Shown in pieces: positions 23,732-36,523 of a stretch of DNA of 64,000 bases. The position numbers and the translations under genes are program-made. Position 1 is the first letter of the stretch; every line of letters begins with the position of its first letter. The notes under the pieces were generated by a model, which made no database searches, was not told the DNA's origin, and worked only from the letters and a program-made list of their open reading frames with translations. Source of the DNA: Cheiracanthium punctorium (taxonomy: Eukaryota; Arthropoda; Arachnida; Araneae; Cheiracanthiidae); assembly GCA_038373885.1 (NCBI GenBank), contig JAWZYV010013029.1, positions 153,699 to 217,698 on the forward strand. Reading direction: 5' to 3'.

Positions 23732-25227
23732 CACTCATGTCCATAAATTAAGGATAATTCAGAATCACACAGAAATTGATCTCTAAAATAAAAATTTCAC
23801 CTGTGGAATGATCACACACATCTTGAAGAAGAATATGCAAATTACACGAAACCACCAGATGGCGTGGATGGTACGTCACAATGACGAGAGTGTAAGAGAG
23901 GGGTATATAAGGAATGGTGGCCAAGAAGTAAAATTGTTCACAAGCGCTGTGAAAGCCTTTCAGTGCAAAAACCGCATAGTTATGGCACAAAGGAGGCATT
24001 TGGATGATGTTTTACGTGGCAGAATTATCGGACGACTGGAATGTGGACGTACCCAGCTGGAAGTATCCGAGGAACTTGGAATCGCCCAGAGTGTCATCTC
24101 CAGACGATTCCAAGATGATGGTAATGTGAGTAGACGTTACAGCACAGGTCGCCCCCGAGTTACAACGCCGAATGAGGACCGCTATTTGGCAGTTACTGCC
24201 AAATGAAACAGACAGAGTACAGCATCAGACCTGTCTCGTCAGTTCTCTTCAGCTACCAGTACGACAGTTTCAAGGCAGACCGTGTACAGACGCTTAGGGC
24301 ACATTGGTCTATATGCTCGTAGGCCTGTCAGATGTGTTCCACTTACCGCAACTCACTGTCGTCTGCGATTAACCTGGAGTAGAGAGCATGCATTGTGGAC
24401 ACCGCAACAGTGGTCTTGTGTGATGTTTTCCGACGAGTCCATGTTAAGTTTGGAGTCTGCTTCTCGCCGGACATTCATCTGGAGAGCGCCAGGTACCCGT
24501 TACCACAAAGAGAACACTATTGAAAGACACCGTTACGGTGGTGCAGGATGGCTCGTTATGGGAGGAATTATTCTTGGTTCCAGAACTGACCTGCATGTTC
24601 AGAGTGTAACGATGACAGGCCACATCTATCGGGATGTCATTCTGGAACAACATGTACGTTTGTTTCGGGGCGCCATGGGTGCTGAATTTGTGTTTATCGA
24701 TGACAACGCCCATCCTCACCGTGCAAACATTGTAGACGAATTCCTTCAATCGGAGGATATCACCCGTATGCATTGGCCAGCATACTCACCGGACTTGAAT
24801 CCAATAGAGCATGTGTGGGATATGCTTGGCCGACGAATTGCAGCCCGTCAACCCCCTCCCACCTGTCTACCGGAACTTCGGAGTGCATTGCTTGATGAGT
24901 GGTGTAATATTCCCCAAGATCAGATTGATCATTTGATACTCAGCATGCCTAGGCGTTGTCAGGCCTGTATTGCATCGTCCGGGAGACATACTCCGTATTA
25001 ACCATCCTACTAACCATGTTATACTGTTTTTTGTAAATAGGTTCTTTTTTGAAATTTGGTCAAGGGAGTAAAACTTGCAATTTTTATTAATTATGTCAAA
25101 CATATAGCATCTTTTTTGCTCTTTACTTTTTGTTTAATAAATAGACTTTACAAATAAGTCAAATTTGTTTTGCTTCTTTCTCTTTCTTTGCCTGAACTTC
25201 ATTATCCTTAATTTATGGACATGAGTG
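23732..25227 (+). mobile_element. Complete Tc1-type DNA transposon, copy 1
   Basis: A 27-bp perfect TIR begins CACTCATGTCCATAAATTAA at 23732 and is inverted at 25201-25227. TA duplications flank it (23730-23731, 25228-25229). The single transposase reading frame runs 23982-25001. The 1496-bp length is normal for Tc1 elements. It is nearly identical to the inverted copy at 62772-64000, so the family moved recently. Confidence 0.95.
23982..25001 (+). pseudogene. Tc1 transposase (DD34E) with one in-frame TGA
   Basis: Tc1 transposase binds the TIRs and catalyses cut-and-paste transposition into TA sites. From the ATG at 23982 (MAQRRHLDD) the frame is 339 codons, the usual family size. Residues about 11-50 form a helix-turn-helix (GRTQLEVSEELGIAQSVISR), followed by the GRPR motif at 56-59. 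The catalytic triad is D151 (FSDES), D241 (DDNAHPH) and E276 (DLNPIEHVWD), with exactly 34 residues between the last two. Codon 75 (24204-24206) is TGA; the second copy has AGA there (63793-63795). No other break was seen. An in-frame ATG at 23808 exists, but the 23982 start matches family length. The element is therefore probably non-autonomous but could be mobilised. Confidence 0.93.
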
Positions 25228-25229
25228 TA

Positions 25230-26239
25230 GTTCAAATACTTTTACTTCAATCGGAACATTTGCAATATTTTAAATACAACCACCAGACAGTTGTAATTTA
25301 AAACTTACTAATCAAAGTGATTAAGTTAAACATTAATTACATTAAAAAAGGGGCACATAGAATGCGCAATGTAACGGTGTAGGGTTAGTGAATGTTTTTT
25401 TTTTCGGGGGGGAGAGGGCCTCAAAAGTGAGTTGAGCCTCGGGCCTCTCAAGACTTAAATCGGGCCACTGGGCACACTTAAGGACTATGTCTACCTATCC
25501 AAAAGAATGATTATACTTATAAATAATGATCGTCGGTCGATTTTGTCTTGCAGCTCTATCTGTTACCCGTTGCGCACGTGGGGGGGGTGTTGGGGGTTCC
25601 AGTCCCAGTTGTTGAATATTTTTCAGCATAAAATCCATACATTTATAATTTTTAGCGTGCAAATTTCGCCCTTTAACATTAAGATTACATCTAGGAACCC
25701 CCTCACCTTAAAGGAACTCTGTGTATGCATTTGTCTCCGGATTGAAAGGCACTATCTACCTGAACTCTCCCAATACGCTAAAGAGCTTGAACTGTCGATT
25801 AGTGCGGCATATGAATCCGTTCCCTCAGACATTACAGGATGTGATGACTAATTTAATTTTCTTTTGCTTGTGACATCTCTGTGTGCCGAACGATGGACAG
25901 TTTGAAAAATTTGCTGGACACTAGGATATATCGAAAAACAGGACACGTCCATCAAATTAAAACCTTGATTTTCAAATTAAAAATTTCAAAAACAAGGTTG
26001 AATAGAAAAATGCAGCAAACGATATGCTTATTATGTTACATAAGCTTTATAGAATTTTTGCAATAGTCATTACAGTAGGTGCTAGCAGTGGCACTGCACA
26101 CCGTAAAGTTCGTATTTTATCATGTATTAATATATTCGTTATCTTCAAGGAGTCCCAGCACAAATTTTTCAAAATGTCCATCGTTCGGCATACAGAGATG
26201 TCACAAACAAAAGAAAAATGAAAGCACCACCGAATGTGG
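25230..26239. other. Stretch without recognised gene
   Basis: This includes a GC-richer decayed fragment at 25400-25480 (GGGCCTCAAAAGTGAGTTGA) and a G run at 25580. A 114-codon ORF at 25507-25851 has no recognised domain. Confidence 0.45.
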
Positions 26240-26410
26240 GTAAAGCACCGAACTCTGGTTTCGGGTTCAACTGCCGGCGGCCGGGGTTCGATCCCCGACT
26301 GGCCGTGGTTGTCATGTTCGTCCCTTCATAGGGGGTGACGTTCGTCCACCTACTAGGTGCTCCCATAATAAAGAGACCAACAATTATGGCCCGTTGTGGC
26401 CAAAGCCTTC
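26240..26410 (+). repeat. tRNA-derived SINE, third family
   Basis: The B box GGGGTTCGATCCCC is strong. The body GTCCCTTCATAGGGGGTGAC and GTCCACCTACTAGGTGCTCC recurs inverted at 46078-46276. Confidence 0.7.
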
Positions 26411-28304
26411 AAGGCAGAGGCCGGCCATTAGAAAAAAAATTTCGTCTATCGATATAAGTAATACCTGAATCTCCATGACTATATAAGGATGACATAAGTA
26501 ATCGCATAAATATCTCACTTTCGTAGTTTTTTTTTCTTTACTATTTTCCTTACTTTCCACCAGAGGTTGGAGGGGAAAAAAACTCGTAGAGGTGAGGAGG
26601 TGATTATGGAATACCATTTACATTTCTAACTGTAACTTCATAGATTTTTAAATAAAATCCCCCAAAACAGCATGAGTACATGCTATAATTAATCGTAATG
26701 AAATGTCAATTGCAAAGAAATACACAATTTATTTTGTTGTTATAGAAAAAAATATTTTAAAAAAAAGTTACGAATGGAGTATAATATGGAATGGATGGTT
26801 TAAACCGATGAAAAGCAATTTATATTGCTTCATATATAGTTATTTGTTACTATAAAACAAATTTTTATGTGTTGTAGTTTAAATCATTATACTGGAGTCA
26901 TTTCTGCTTCGAGTCGATTTAGAAAAGTTGTAGATATAATTTTCTTTCTTTGCTCCGATACAGTCATGGCGAGCCCACAGAGAACAGCTGGATCTTTGAA
27001 TCCAAACTTATCGTCGTTGATCATTAGAGAATTTTTCGTGACAAAAGATGCATTCAGCGTCTTTGTTTTCCGGGTCTTTAGTGGATGACATTAAACCCAT
27101 TACAATATTACCCAGTATTCCATAATACCCGACACGCCATCTCGGAAAACGAACCTTTAAAACTAATTGGCAAAACACTGTCATCTAAAAAATAACCACA
27201 GTTCAACAAACTACCATTCTCTTAGTGTACATTACACGTAACATCCATGTTCATGTCACGTGTTTACTAGTAAGTTAAAATGTTTGAAAACTTATCTACA
27301 AAAACTCTTGAAAATCACAAAACATACTTTGTTCTGTAGCGAGTGGTACGGCAACAGAGAGCGGTCAACTCTTACTGCATTGTAAGAAGGGAATCTTTCT
27401 TGAGTTGTTCATGGTATTCCCTTGTGGCAATAGCAACTAACAGAGCCAAAAACTCGGTATTCCATATTTCCCGACTATTCCATAATCACCTCCTCTCCTC
27501 TATATATATAATATAATGGAGTGAATTCATTGAATAAAACGCTACTGTAATACAATATCACAAAGCTCTTTTACTCTATCTCATAAGATTCCATCGTATA
27601 GAATGATAACTACTTTTGTCTGCATATAATTAGAACCAGAAATAGCGCTCGAATCGGAATTTTTTATAATGTAGATGAAAATATTAAAGTGATGATTATT
27701 TTTATTTTCCTTTCGTCTAAGAACATTTTCAGATTGTTCTGTAAACTGCACTTGACTAATGGCTCATGTATAGTTTTCATTAAAAACAAATTGTGTGAAA
27801 AACTTCAAAATATTTGTCATAAACTTCACTATTATAAACAATAAAACAGCATATCTTACGCAACGATCAGGTAAATTACATTTTCCTTATTCGAATTTAA
27901 GAAATCGAAATTTTAGGCGCTACCTAAACAAAATATTGCAAAATTCTGAATCTTTAAAAAATTTTCCCCTTGATATTTCAACATTCAAGTATACAGGGAT
28001 GTGGAAGATGTACTCTGAATTTTTAAAATTCTCTCACATAAATAGATTCTTTTGTTCAAAATATACATCATTTCTCAAAAGAAGAGATTCAAAATGGGGA
28101 CTTTTACTTACCGTGCGATATTCGTTGCATAACGATCGAAAATACAAAAATAGATGAAATCATCGCAAAATGAACTTTTATTTCAACTCAATGGAAGAAA
28201 TCTGGGGAAAAAATAAAATAAAATAAATTACTTTGTATAGAGAAAGACCATTCTCGTAAGAACAATTTTTTTTTTAATTCTAGCTTCAATTAAAAAAATC
28301 TACA
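26411..28304. other. Stretch without recognised gene
   Basis: AT-rich. Short ORFs at 26867-27088 and 27795-28157 show no family features. A (TA)n run lies near 27502-27515. Confidence 0.5.
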
Positions 28305-29170
28305 GGAATAAAATTAGACTTGCACGTCTGTACATTGCTTTGAAATAAAAAATTTTCTGATTTCTATCCCTTTCAAGTACCTGGAAACTCAGTGCGAGTG
28401 AAAAAAAAAAAGAAAGAAACAATTTGTCTGTCTGTCGTTCTGGCATTCTGTCTGTGACGCTTTTTTGTTGGAGCATCACGTAATAACGACTAAAGTGAAT
28501 GAAATGAAATTCGGTGACATGATAGGCAGTCACTTAACTTATACTATAGGTGTCGACTTTTTTTTAAATTTTGATTAGATTTTGAGAATTTTGAGAAAAT
28601 TGTTTCAAAATGCATAAACTTTAGTTCGTGCATCACGCAATAACTACTACAGAGAATGAAACGAAACTGGTGACTTAATAGATGAAGAAACGTTTTACAA
28701 ATTTTGATTAGACTTTCAGGTTTTGCAAAAATTTGTTTGAAATGTGTAAGTTTTTGTTCACGCATCACGAAACAACGACTTAAGCAAATAAAATGAAATT
28801 TAGTGATATGACAGGGGGTCATACAACTTAAACTACAGCCGTCGAATTTTTCAAAAATTGAGATTTTGCGAAAAAATTATTCAAAATGCATAAATATCTG
28901 TTTGTCTATCATGTATAAACCACTGAAAAGAGTAAAAATAAAATTTAGCATTACTACAGTTGGTCACTTAAACTATAGGCGTCAAAATACTTCAAAAGTA
29001 TTAGATTTTGGGATTTTGTGGAAAATGAGTAAATATTCCATTCCTGAAAAATGACTGTGGAATAGAATGAAATTTGAAATTATGTTAGATGGCAAGCTAA
29101 TTTAAGCTATAGATGACGAAATCCTTTTAAACATTTCATAGATTTCAATATTTTTAAATTAATGTCCCCT
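28305..29170 (-). repeat. Inverted partial copy of element A array
   Basis: Reading the minus strand, about five array units end in CTTGAAAGGGATAGAAATCAG and a tail TCTAATTTTATTCCTG, matching the array and tail at 30290-31920. It lies in opposite orientation, so 28305-31920 is a large imperfect inverted repeat with a centre near 29200-29900. The ACTAGCTGAAGTACCCG head is not present at its expected end. Confidence 0.65.
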
Positions 29171-29918
29171 GTAAAGAGTCGTCTCTCATGGAATTTTCTT
29201 GAGAAGCGGGACATGGCTTAAAGTTTATCAATGCATTTATCAATACATAAATTTTTGTCTTACTTTACATGCGCACTATATATGTTTAATTTCACGTTTC
29301 AACTTTATTATGTTATGGAAAATTGGATGCTACACGAAGAAGTTTTTCTGCAATCTCAGATTCGTGACGCTAGTCGTCAACACTAAAAAATCCCAATAGG
29401 TTACTCTTGATGACCTTCCCTTATATAATTACTTTTTAAATGAAAAAATAAGTTGAAAACAAACAAAAGAAATTACAATAAATAAAATAGGGATCATTGC
29501 CAAAAAGTTACCATACAAAAAGACTTTAAAATGAAGCACAACTTTATAGTTAGTACATTTTAAACCTTTTACCCTATATTTTTAACTTTTTTACCAGTAC
29601 AAACGGTAATTATGATGAACAACTAAAATAAAAAATTCTTTTAAAAAAGCAAGCTTTAGGCTTTCATCTATTACAACTTATAGGAAGCTTCCTGCCCTCG
29701 AGAACAGTCTTAAGTTTAAATAAAGAATTTAAATCTTTATATGCTCCTTAGACAGTCCATATCAAGTACATACCTTAGGTACTTAAATTTGGAGTAGGGA
29801 GGGGGAAGTTAAATTAAAATAATCAAAATCATCACTATTACACAAACAAAGCTAAGAATAATAACTCGAGCCTACATTTCAAGAGATATGTCCTGAAATT
29901 TTTTAAATTTAATTAGAT

Positions 29919-31920
29919 ACTAGCTGAAGTACCCGTAGTTGATCAGTTAGTACGTAATGCAAATTTCCAAAAAGCTTGAATCTTTTTGTCAATTTGCGTC
30001 AGCAGTTTAGGTGTATAAAGAATGGAATGAGTGTATTATTAATTGTGTAGAATGTATTATTAATTGTGTAGAAATCAAAATTATAACTTCTGCGTACTGT
30101 TACAGTATATATAAGATTACAGGTTTGAAAGTAACAAAGGGATCAGTAAATTTGACTATAGAGAACCGCTTTCTTTTAAAAAATTAAGTTTTACTCTGGT
30201 TGAGTGATTTTTTTTAAAGTCAAGAGGTCATTCCTTACCTATAACTAAATTTTGTTTGATTCTCTGTAGATATTTTAACATTATTCCTCGAAAAAAATTT
30301 GCACAATTTTCACAAAATCTAGAAAAGCAAATAAACATTTAAAAAATTTATTCAAATTTTTCAAATAATTCCGACATTTGTTGTTTTAGCCGTTACTTCT
30401 AAACTTCATTGCACTCTCTTAATACATTTTTAAGGTATGCGAGAACAAATATTTACAGGATTTTCACAAAATCCCCAAATCTATTAAATATTTAAAACTT
30501 TTTTCGGCATCTAGAGTTCAAATTAACTTGCATCTAACATAATTCCAAATTTTATTCTACTCCATTCCCATTTTTCAGGAATGGAGCAAACATGTACTGA
30601 ACTTTCACAACATCTCAAAAATCTATGAAAAAAAAAAAAAATAGTATTTGGCGCCTAGAGTTTAAGTGACCACCAGTGACATAACTAAATTTTATTTCTT
30701 TCGCTTGTGGTTTATACGTAATAGGTAAATACTTTTTTATTTTGAAGAATTTTTGCAAAATCTCAAAATATAATAAAAATTTTTAAACAATTCGACACAT
30801 ATAGTTACCCCCTATCATGTCACCAAATTTTATTTCATTCGCTTTAGTCGTTATTATGTGATGCGCATACGAATATTTATGCATTTTAAAATAATTTTCG
30901 CAAAATCTCAAAATCTAATACATTTTTTTTTGAAAAATTCGACGTCTATAGTTTAACCCATTTGTGCCTGGATATTTTTGCGACTTTCTTCGATTTTTAC
31001 TGATATCAGAAATAATAGATAAATTTCTGATGTCAACTTCTTGAACAAGGGATGATTTCTTTTGAAATCATTATGCATAAAAATCGAAATATCAACATCC
31101 TACTTGGTCATGTTAAAATATTTTGTAGAGTTGAGGCTCTATACTCATGAATAAAGGCTAGGAAAAATAAATAACGTTTTCGACTAATAGCGAAAATGCC
31201 GTCCCAAAAAAGGGACACTAGGCATAAATGGGTTAAATTGATTGACCACCTATCATGTCGCCAAATTTCCTTTCATTCCATGTAGCCTTTATTACGTGAT
31301 GCTCGAACAAAAATTTACTCATTTTGAAACGGTTTTTGAAAAATTTCAAAATCTAATCAAAATATTTTTAAAAATAGGCGTCTATAGTTTATGTCGAGCA
31401 ACCAACTAACAAGTCACCTAATTTCATATCATTTGCTTCATTAATTTTTAAGTAATGCGCTAACATAAATATACGTAGTTCGAAGGGATTTTCGCAAAAT
31501 CTCAAAATCAAATCGAAATTAAAAAAAAAAAAATTCCGCCTGTAGTTTGAGTAACCACCTATCCTGTCCCGAATTTCATTTCATTTGCTTTAGTCATTAT
31601 TTCGTGATGCGTGAACAAAAATTTACGCATTTTGATGCGATTTTCACAAAATCTCAAAATCTAATCAAAATTTTTTAAAAATTGGACGATTATATTTTAA
31701 GTTGGGTGACCACCTATCTTGTCACTATATTTCATTTAAATAGCTTCGATAGTTTTTACGTGATGCGTGAACAACAACAACAACAAAAAAAAAAGCGTCA
31801 GAATGACAGACAAACTTTTTTTTAGGGTCATACTGGATTCCCAGGTACTTGAAACGGATAGAAATCACAAAATTTTGAACGCTGAGCAATGTTCAGACAG
31901 AAGTCTAATTTTATTTATAT
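29919..31920 (+). mobile_element. Head-array-tail element A (tandem-repeat core of about 150 bp)
   Basis: The head ACTAGCTGAAGTACCCG at 29919 is the same as at 57777. From about 30290 to 31860 there are around ten diverged units of about 150 bases. Each contains ATTTTGAAACGATTTTCGCA-type, AAAATCTAATCAAAATTTTT, TATAGTTTAAGTGACCACCT, ATCATGTCACCAAATTTCAT and TTATTACGTGATGCGTGAAC blocks. The tail is CAGAAGTCTAATTTTATTTA. No protein is encoded. The architecture recalls Helitron-like or other miniature elements that carry internal satellite arrays; the assignment is tentative. Confidence 0.55.
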
Positions 31921-34131
31921 AAATTTAGCCATGGTAAAAAAAAGGTCCTAAAAAAAGAAATCACAAAACCTGGATGAGAACAACGATTTTTGTATTATTC
32001 ATTAAAACCAGAATTCAGAATTTAGTGATATCCAAAAATGGTATCAATACACTCAAAGTTTACAAAAAACAGACTTAAAACTAAGAAAATCCTCATAATT
32101 TCACCTTGTGCCTTAATCTGGGAGTAAAAATTACTGGCTTTGTTTTCATCATGATATTACTGCCAGAAAAACATGCCCAAAGTCTAAACTAAAACGGAAG
32201 AGAACAGCAGACGATGCTACGGAATGAGCTTGTTGATATTATGGAACTCTTTTCTCGTACCAATCCTGTGAATAAAAATAAAAATATATACAAATGGAAC
32301 GATTTCAGTATTATGGCTCAGCAAATGTGTTAATCTTTTCACAATAGAATAATATTTTTGTCAAGCATTTCACAAAACATTTTTTATAAATCTATTCCCA
32401 CATGTGAATAGTATTGTGTGTATTAAGGTAAACCTGCACGAAGGGTATCTGTCTAGGATGGGAGTGCCTTATTTGGAGGACTATCTAAGGGGTTGTAGCG
32501 TATATTCGCGTTACATCTGGAGAAAACCGACCAAAACTCCTGACCGTTAGATCGGCTTCCGCTCGACGGCGACCGAACCCGGATATCTACACACTTCGGC
32601 CCACATGTGAATAGATTTATAAAAAAATTCTTAATAGACACTATTCATACATATCAAACACACACACACACACACAGAGATAGTCTTTCGATATATAGGG
32701 TGTTTCATAAAAGATGGGCAAAACTTTAAGAGGTGATAGTGCACATCAAAACAAAGAACTTTGATCAAAGAATGCATGGCACAAAAAAGAGAGAAAATAC
32801 AAATAAGTCCAAACATCCAGCATAACATGTAAAAAGATGAAAAATATTAACATAAGAAAAACGCTATAGCATAAGCCACATTTCTTATTTTACTTTGTAA
32901 GTAAATAATAGTCTTTCCTAAAACGCATAACTCGAAAGAATTATGAGAATTTTTTTTTTTTTTTTTTTTTTTGCATACTAGAGGATACACTTTTATTTGA
33001 ACAACAATAATTTTACACATGTAACCTATATTAAAAATTTGCCAGTGCAACAGGAATAAAAAAGTAAGAAAGCACCAATGAGGAATCATGCAACCACAGA
33101 CTAACTGTCCTCTCACTGAAGACGAAAAATCTTATTTACCGAAACCAGTTTGCAGTTGAGTAATTCCTTATTCGTGTTTTCTTAAGTTTTTGTTGTTGTT
33201 GTTGTACATAATTAATTGGTTTTTTCCATTTTTCAAGAAAATTTAAAATTTGCAAATTGATATTTTTCTAGTAATAAAATGGGACAAGCTTATTATTAAC
33301 ATCACATTACACTACATTTGTATTACTTTCAACCAGATTTTTCCAAATATCTACTTTCATTCTTACAGCCGCGAGAGCTTGCTGACTCGAAAATCATGGT
33401 AGTGTCACTGATTGTAATATGACAGAAAATAATAAAAAATAATTATTTTTAACTATAAATCTCACCTGTTGTAATTACATGAAAATCGCTGGTATATCTA
33501 TAAGATGAGCTGAGCAATCTCAATTCCATTATTAATTGAATCATAGGCTAACTACGAAAATATAAAAGATCAATATAAGCACTTGAAAATTTTAGTTTTA
33601 TTAGTTTAGCTATACTATCTGCAATTAGATAAATAAGAAATTTTGTGCGCAATAACACAAGAATATAGTAAAATTTAATGTTTATTATGAGAAAAGTTCT
33701 TCGATTGAGAAAAGTTCTCCATCAAAAAGAACAAATAAAATTTTCGAGTAGCTATTTTTAAATTTATCTCATTTTTATTTTGACTAAAAAAGAAAAATTA
33801 GTACATGATTTCGAAATTTATCATCAAAATTTGAATTCAATAGCTGCATACATTCCTCATTTTAAATATTCTAAGACATCTAAAAAATTATTGTGTATTT
33901 TCATTTGTGTTTTCAATTTTATTGAATAATGCATTAACCTTTTCATGCAATGATACGATATTTTCATAAACACGAAACATATTATTTAAAGTAGATTTTC
34001 TTCATAAATGCTGTATTAGAATAAAATTTAGAATTATTTGTTCTAATTTAAAAAAATACCTTTTAAAAACAACGAAAGATTGAACGAGAACTAATATAAT
34101 AGATTTAGTATTCTAATGGAGTACATCGACT

Positions 34132-34165
<34 letters not shown>

Positions 34166-34174
34166 AATTTTCTA
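31921..34174. other. Stretch with SINE 32412-32599 but no recognised gene
   Basis: This has a (CA)n microsatellite at 32659-32676, a TAGGGTGTTTCATAAAAGAT element-end-like motif at 32696, a T run at 32951-32972, GTTGTTGTTGTTG at 33191 and a 30-base A run at 34134-34163. No coding sequence is supported. Confidence 0.5.
32412..32599 (-). repeat. SINE with perfect 15-bp TSD
   Basis: CCCACATGTGAATAG flanks it at 32397-32411 and 32600-32614. The minus strand carries CTTCGGCCGAAG-like head remnants, GTTTTCTCCAGATGTAACGC and CATCCTAGACAGATACCC, so it belongs to the 13988 family and is 5'-truncated. Confidence 0.85.
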
Positions 34175-34730
34175 CAGGGTGTATCACAATTCCTACCCGG
34201 GTTTGGAAGGCTTATAAAAAATATATATATTACCAATACAGCAACAAAGTTGACTTTATTGGAGAAAGAAATGTTACAACTTTTATTTCACAAAAGTCCA
34301 ATATGTGAACCTTTCGTGACAGCGACGGATTAATGCAATTTTGTCGGGGGGTAGGGGTGAGGGGGCAGTTAGTTTGTCGGTGGAGGTGGTTAGTTTGAAG
34401 ATTGACATATGCATCCATTTTATAGAAGCAAAATAGAACCTTTTACATTAATTTCTTTTTCTCAATTGGGGCGGTCGCCCCTCCGTCCCCCCATAATCCG
34501 TCGTTGTTTCTTCATGCTGATGATTCGAAAAACTAACTACCCTCCCCCCCCCTCACCTCCGACAAAATTGCATTAATCCGCCGCTGTCACTAAAGGTTCA
34601 AATATTGGACTTTTGTGAAGTAAAACTTGTAACATTTCTTACTCCAATAAAGTCAACTTTGTTGCTGTGTTGGTAATACATATTTTTTTATATGCCTTCC
34701 GAATCCGGGAGGGAATTGTGATACATCCTG
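34175..34730. mobile_element. Foldback element, 556 bp, with about 160-bp arms
   Basis: CAGGGTGTATCACAATTCC at the left is inverted at the right (GGAATTGTGATACATCCTG). The arms share ACAGCAACAAAGTTGACTTT and AGTCCAATATGTGAACC-type blocks. The centre (34320-34590) is another inverted segment related to the CGGATTAATGCAA family at 56265. No clear target duplication was found. Confidence 0.75.
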
Positions 34731-36515
34731 CTTTTTAGTTTTGTGAATGCCGAATTAGTTTTGCGATAAACAAACCCGAAATAATTAATAATAAAAGCTT
34801 ATAGTTACATATACAGGATTCACATTTCATATATAACAATACTTTATACATGAAACCAACATAGGAAATTTTATTTGCACTCGAATACATTTCTGAGAAG
34901 GTGTAAGTGCCAAATACAATGGCATTACCAAATTTAAAAATTAGCAGTTGTTTCCTTTTGCACATTTAATATTCGTATAGCAACTAAAATGCTATTATTT
35001 TTTATACTAACATTCATTTTCAATAAATTTCTTGCGGAACCTTTCTTTCATGAAGGGTAGCATCTTTTCATCAATAACAAATTCATAGGTACACATAAAA
35101 TTTCAAACAGTTGTTTTTCTATCCAAACATTTTGCTATAATACGATTGAGAATTATTCATTGAAACAATGAATTATCTTGAAAAGATGGTTACAAAATTA
35201 AAGTAAAATTAATAGAACAAATTTCCTAAGTTAAAATGTCACCAAGTCTCATATTTTCATATCTTAAAATCGTTTTAAAAATAAATAACGTATGTATATT
35301 ATTTTCAATAAATGTCTGCTGAGAAACCAGAATTAGTCAGAGTTTTCAACCTGTATTATATAAAGCTACTTACTCATTTGAAGAAGTCGGCAGTTCAGAT
35401 TTCTATTATCTTATACTAGCAGTTTCATTATTATATATAATTAATATGGATAGCCTAAACATCCAATGAAAATATTTGAATAAATCTTAACTTAATAATA
35501 TAAAATACTAGATACTATTCAACTGATTGTTATTCTTACGCTTTTCTGTACACATTAAACATAATATGTAACAGTTGTGTCTCAGTGAAATTTTCAACGA
35601 CAACCTGAAGTTGCCTGAACTTCGAAAACTATAAAAAATCCACCAAACAAACTTTTTTTAGCAGATACATTTATATATATTTTTTAAATTTCCGAATGAT
35701 AACAAGAAACATATCACGATCTTGTGTGCTTCGGGTGCAAGCTTCTACCATCATCTTACCCACGAATATTGGAGCTGTTCCAGGAGTAGGATTCTTACAG
35801 TGGGAGTTGGAGGCAGTATTGATCGATCTTGAAGCACCACGTGACCCCGTTAGAAAGACGATACAATATATTACTATTTAAAATTTTAATTTAAAAGCTT
35901 AATTTAAGTCAATCGAAAATTTCTCACTGGTATTACAAGGCGAATAGAAAGCCAGGGAAATTCTTAAGGATTATAATAATTATTTCATTTATTTATTAAT
36001 TTTTGTGAATTTATCTTGAGATGTATTTAAAAATACGGACCTTCGCCTTCTCACTAAAATATGTTTTCGTATTTAATTGAGTGAATTAAGTTTTGTATTT
36101 AACTTTGCATAACTATAAATTATAATTAGACAATTTCATCCAGTTTTTATTGCCAAGAAATAGATAATGTCATCGTAAATATATCATTTATTACTAGGAA
36201 GCAATCAGTGGTCATAAAATTTTTAAGCACTTTTAAAATTCTAAATGCATAAATTAGTGGTTAAATTACATTTAAAATTTAAAAGATTTTATTTTACAAG
36301 GATTTAAAAAGCACAAGTCTAGAATTACTTATTGGTTAATGCTATTAATTTTTATCGGATAACATATACGAAGATATTTCTTTAAATGTCTAAATTAGTG
36401 TTGATTCCTTTTGTAATATAATGCAGAGCGTTTTTCAGTTTGTGGTGGACACGCGATCGCCACTTCGGTAAAGCTGCATGCTGCGGTATTGGAGCGTTCA
36501 GGCCCGGCCCGTATA
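34731..36515. other. Stretch without recognised gene
   Basis: AT-rich. A 61-codon ORF at 35696-35881 is slightly GC-richer than its surroundings but matches nothing I recognise. Confidence 0.5.
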
Positions 36516-36523
36516 AGTGCGTT

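Noticed and set aside
24444..24773. 109-codon ORF antisense to the Tc1 transposase
   Set aside because: It is a mirror of the conserved transposase frame and appears identically in the second copy for that reason.
25507..25851. 114-codon ORF on the plus strand
   Set aside because: It spans a G run and shows no domain or splice support.
30290..31860. CRISPR-like array
   Set aside because: Units are long (about 150 bp), diverged along their whole length and lack unique spacers; this is satellite-type repeat in a eukaryotic genome.
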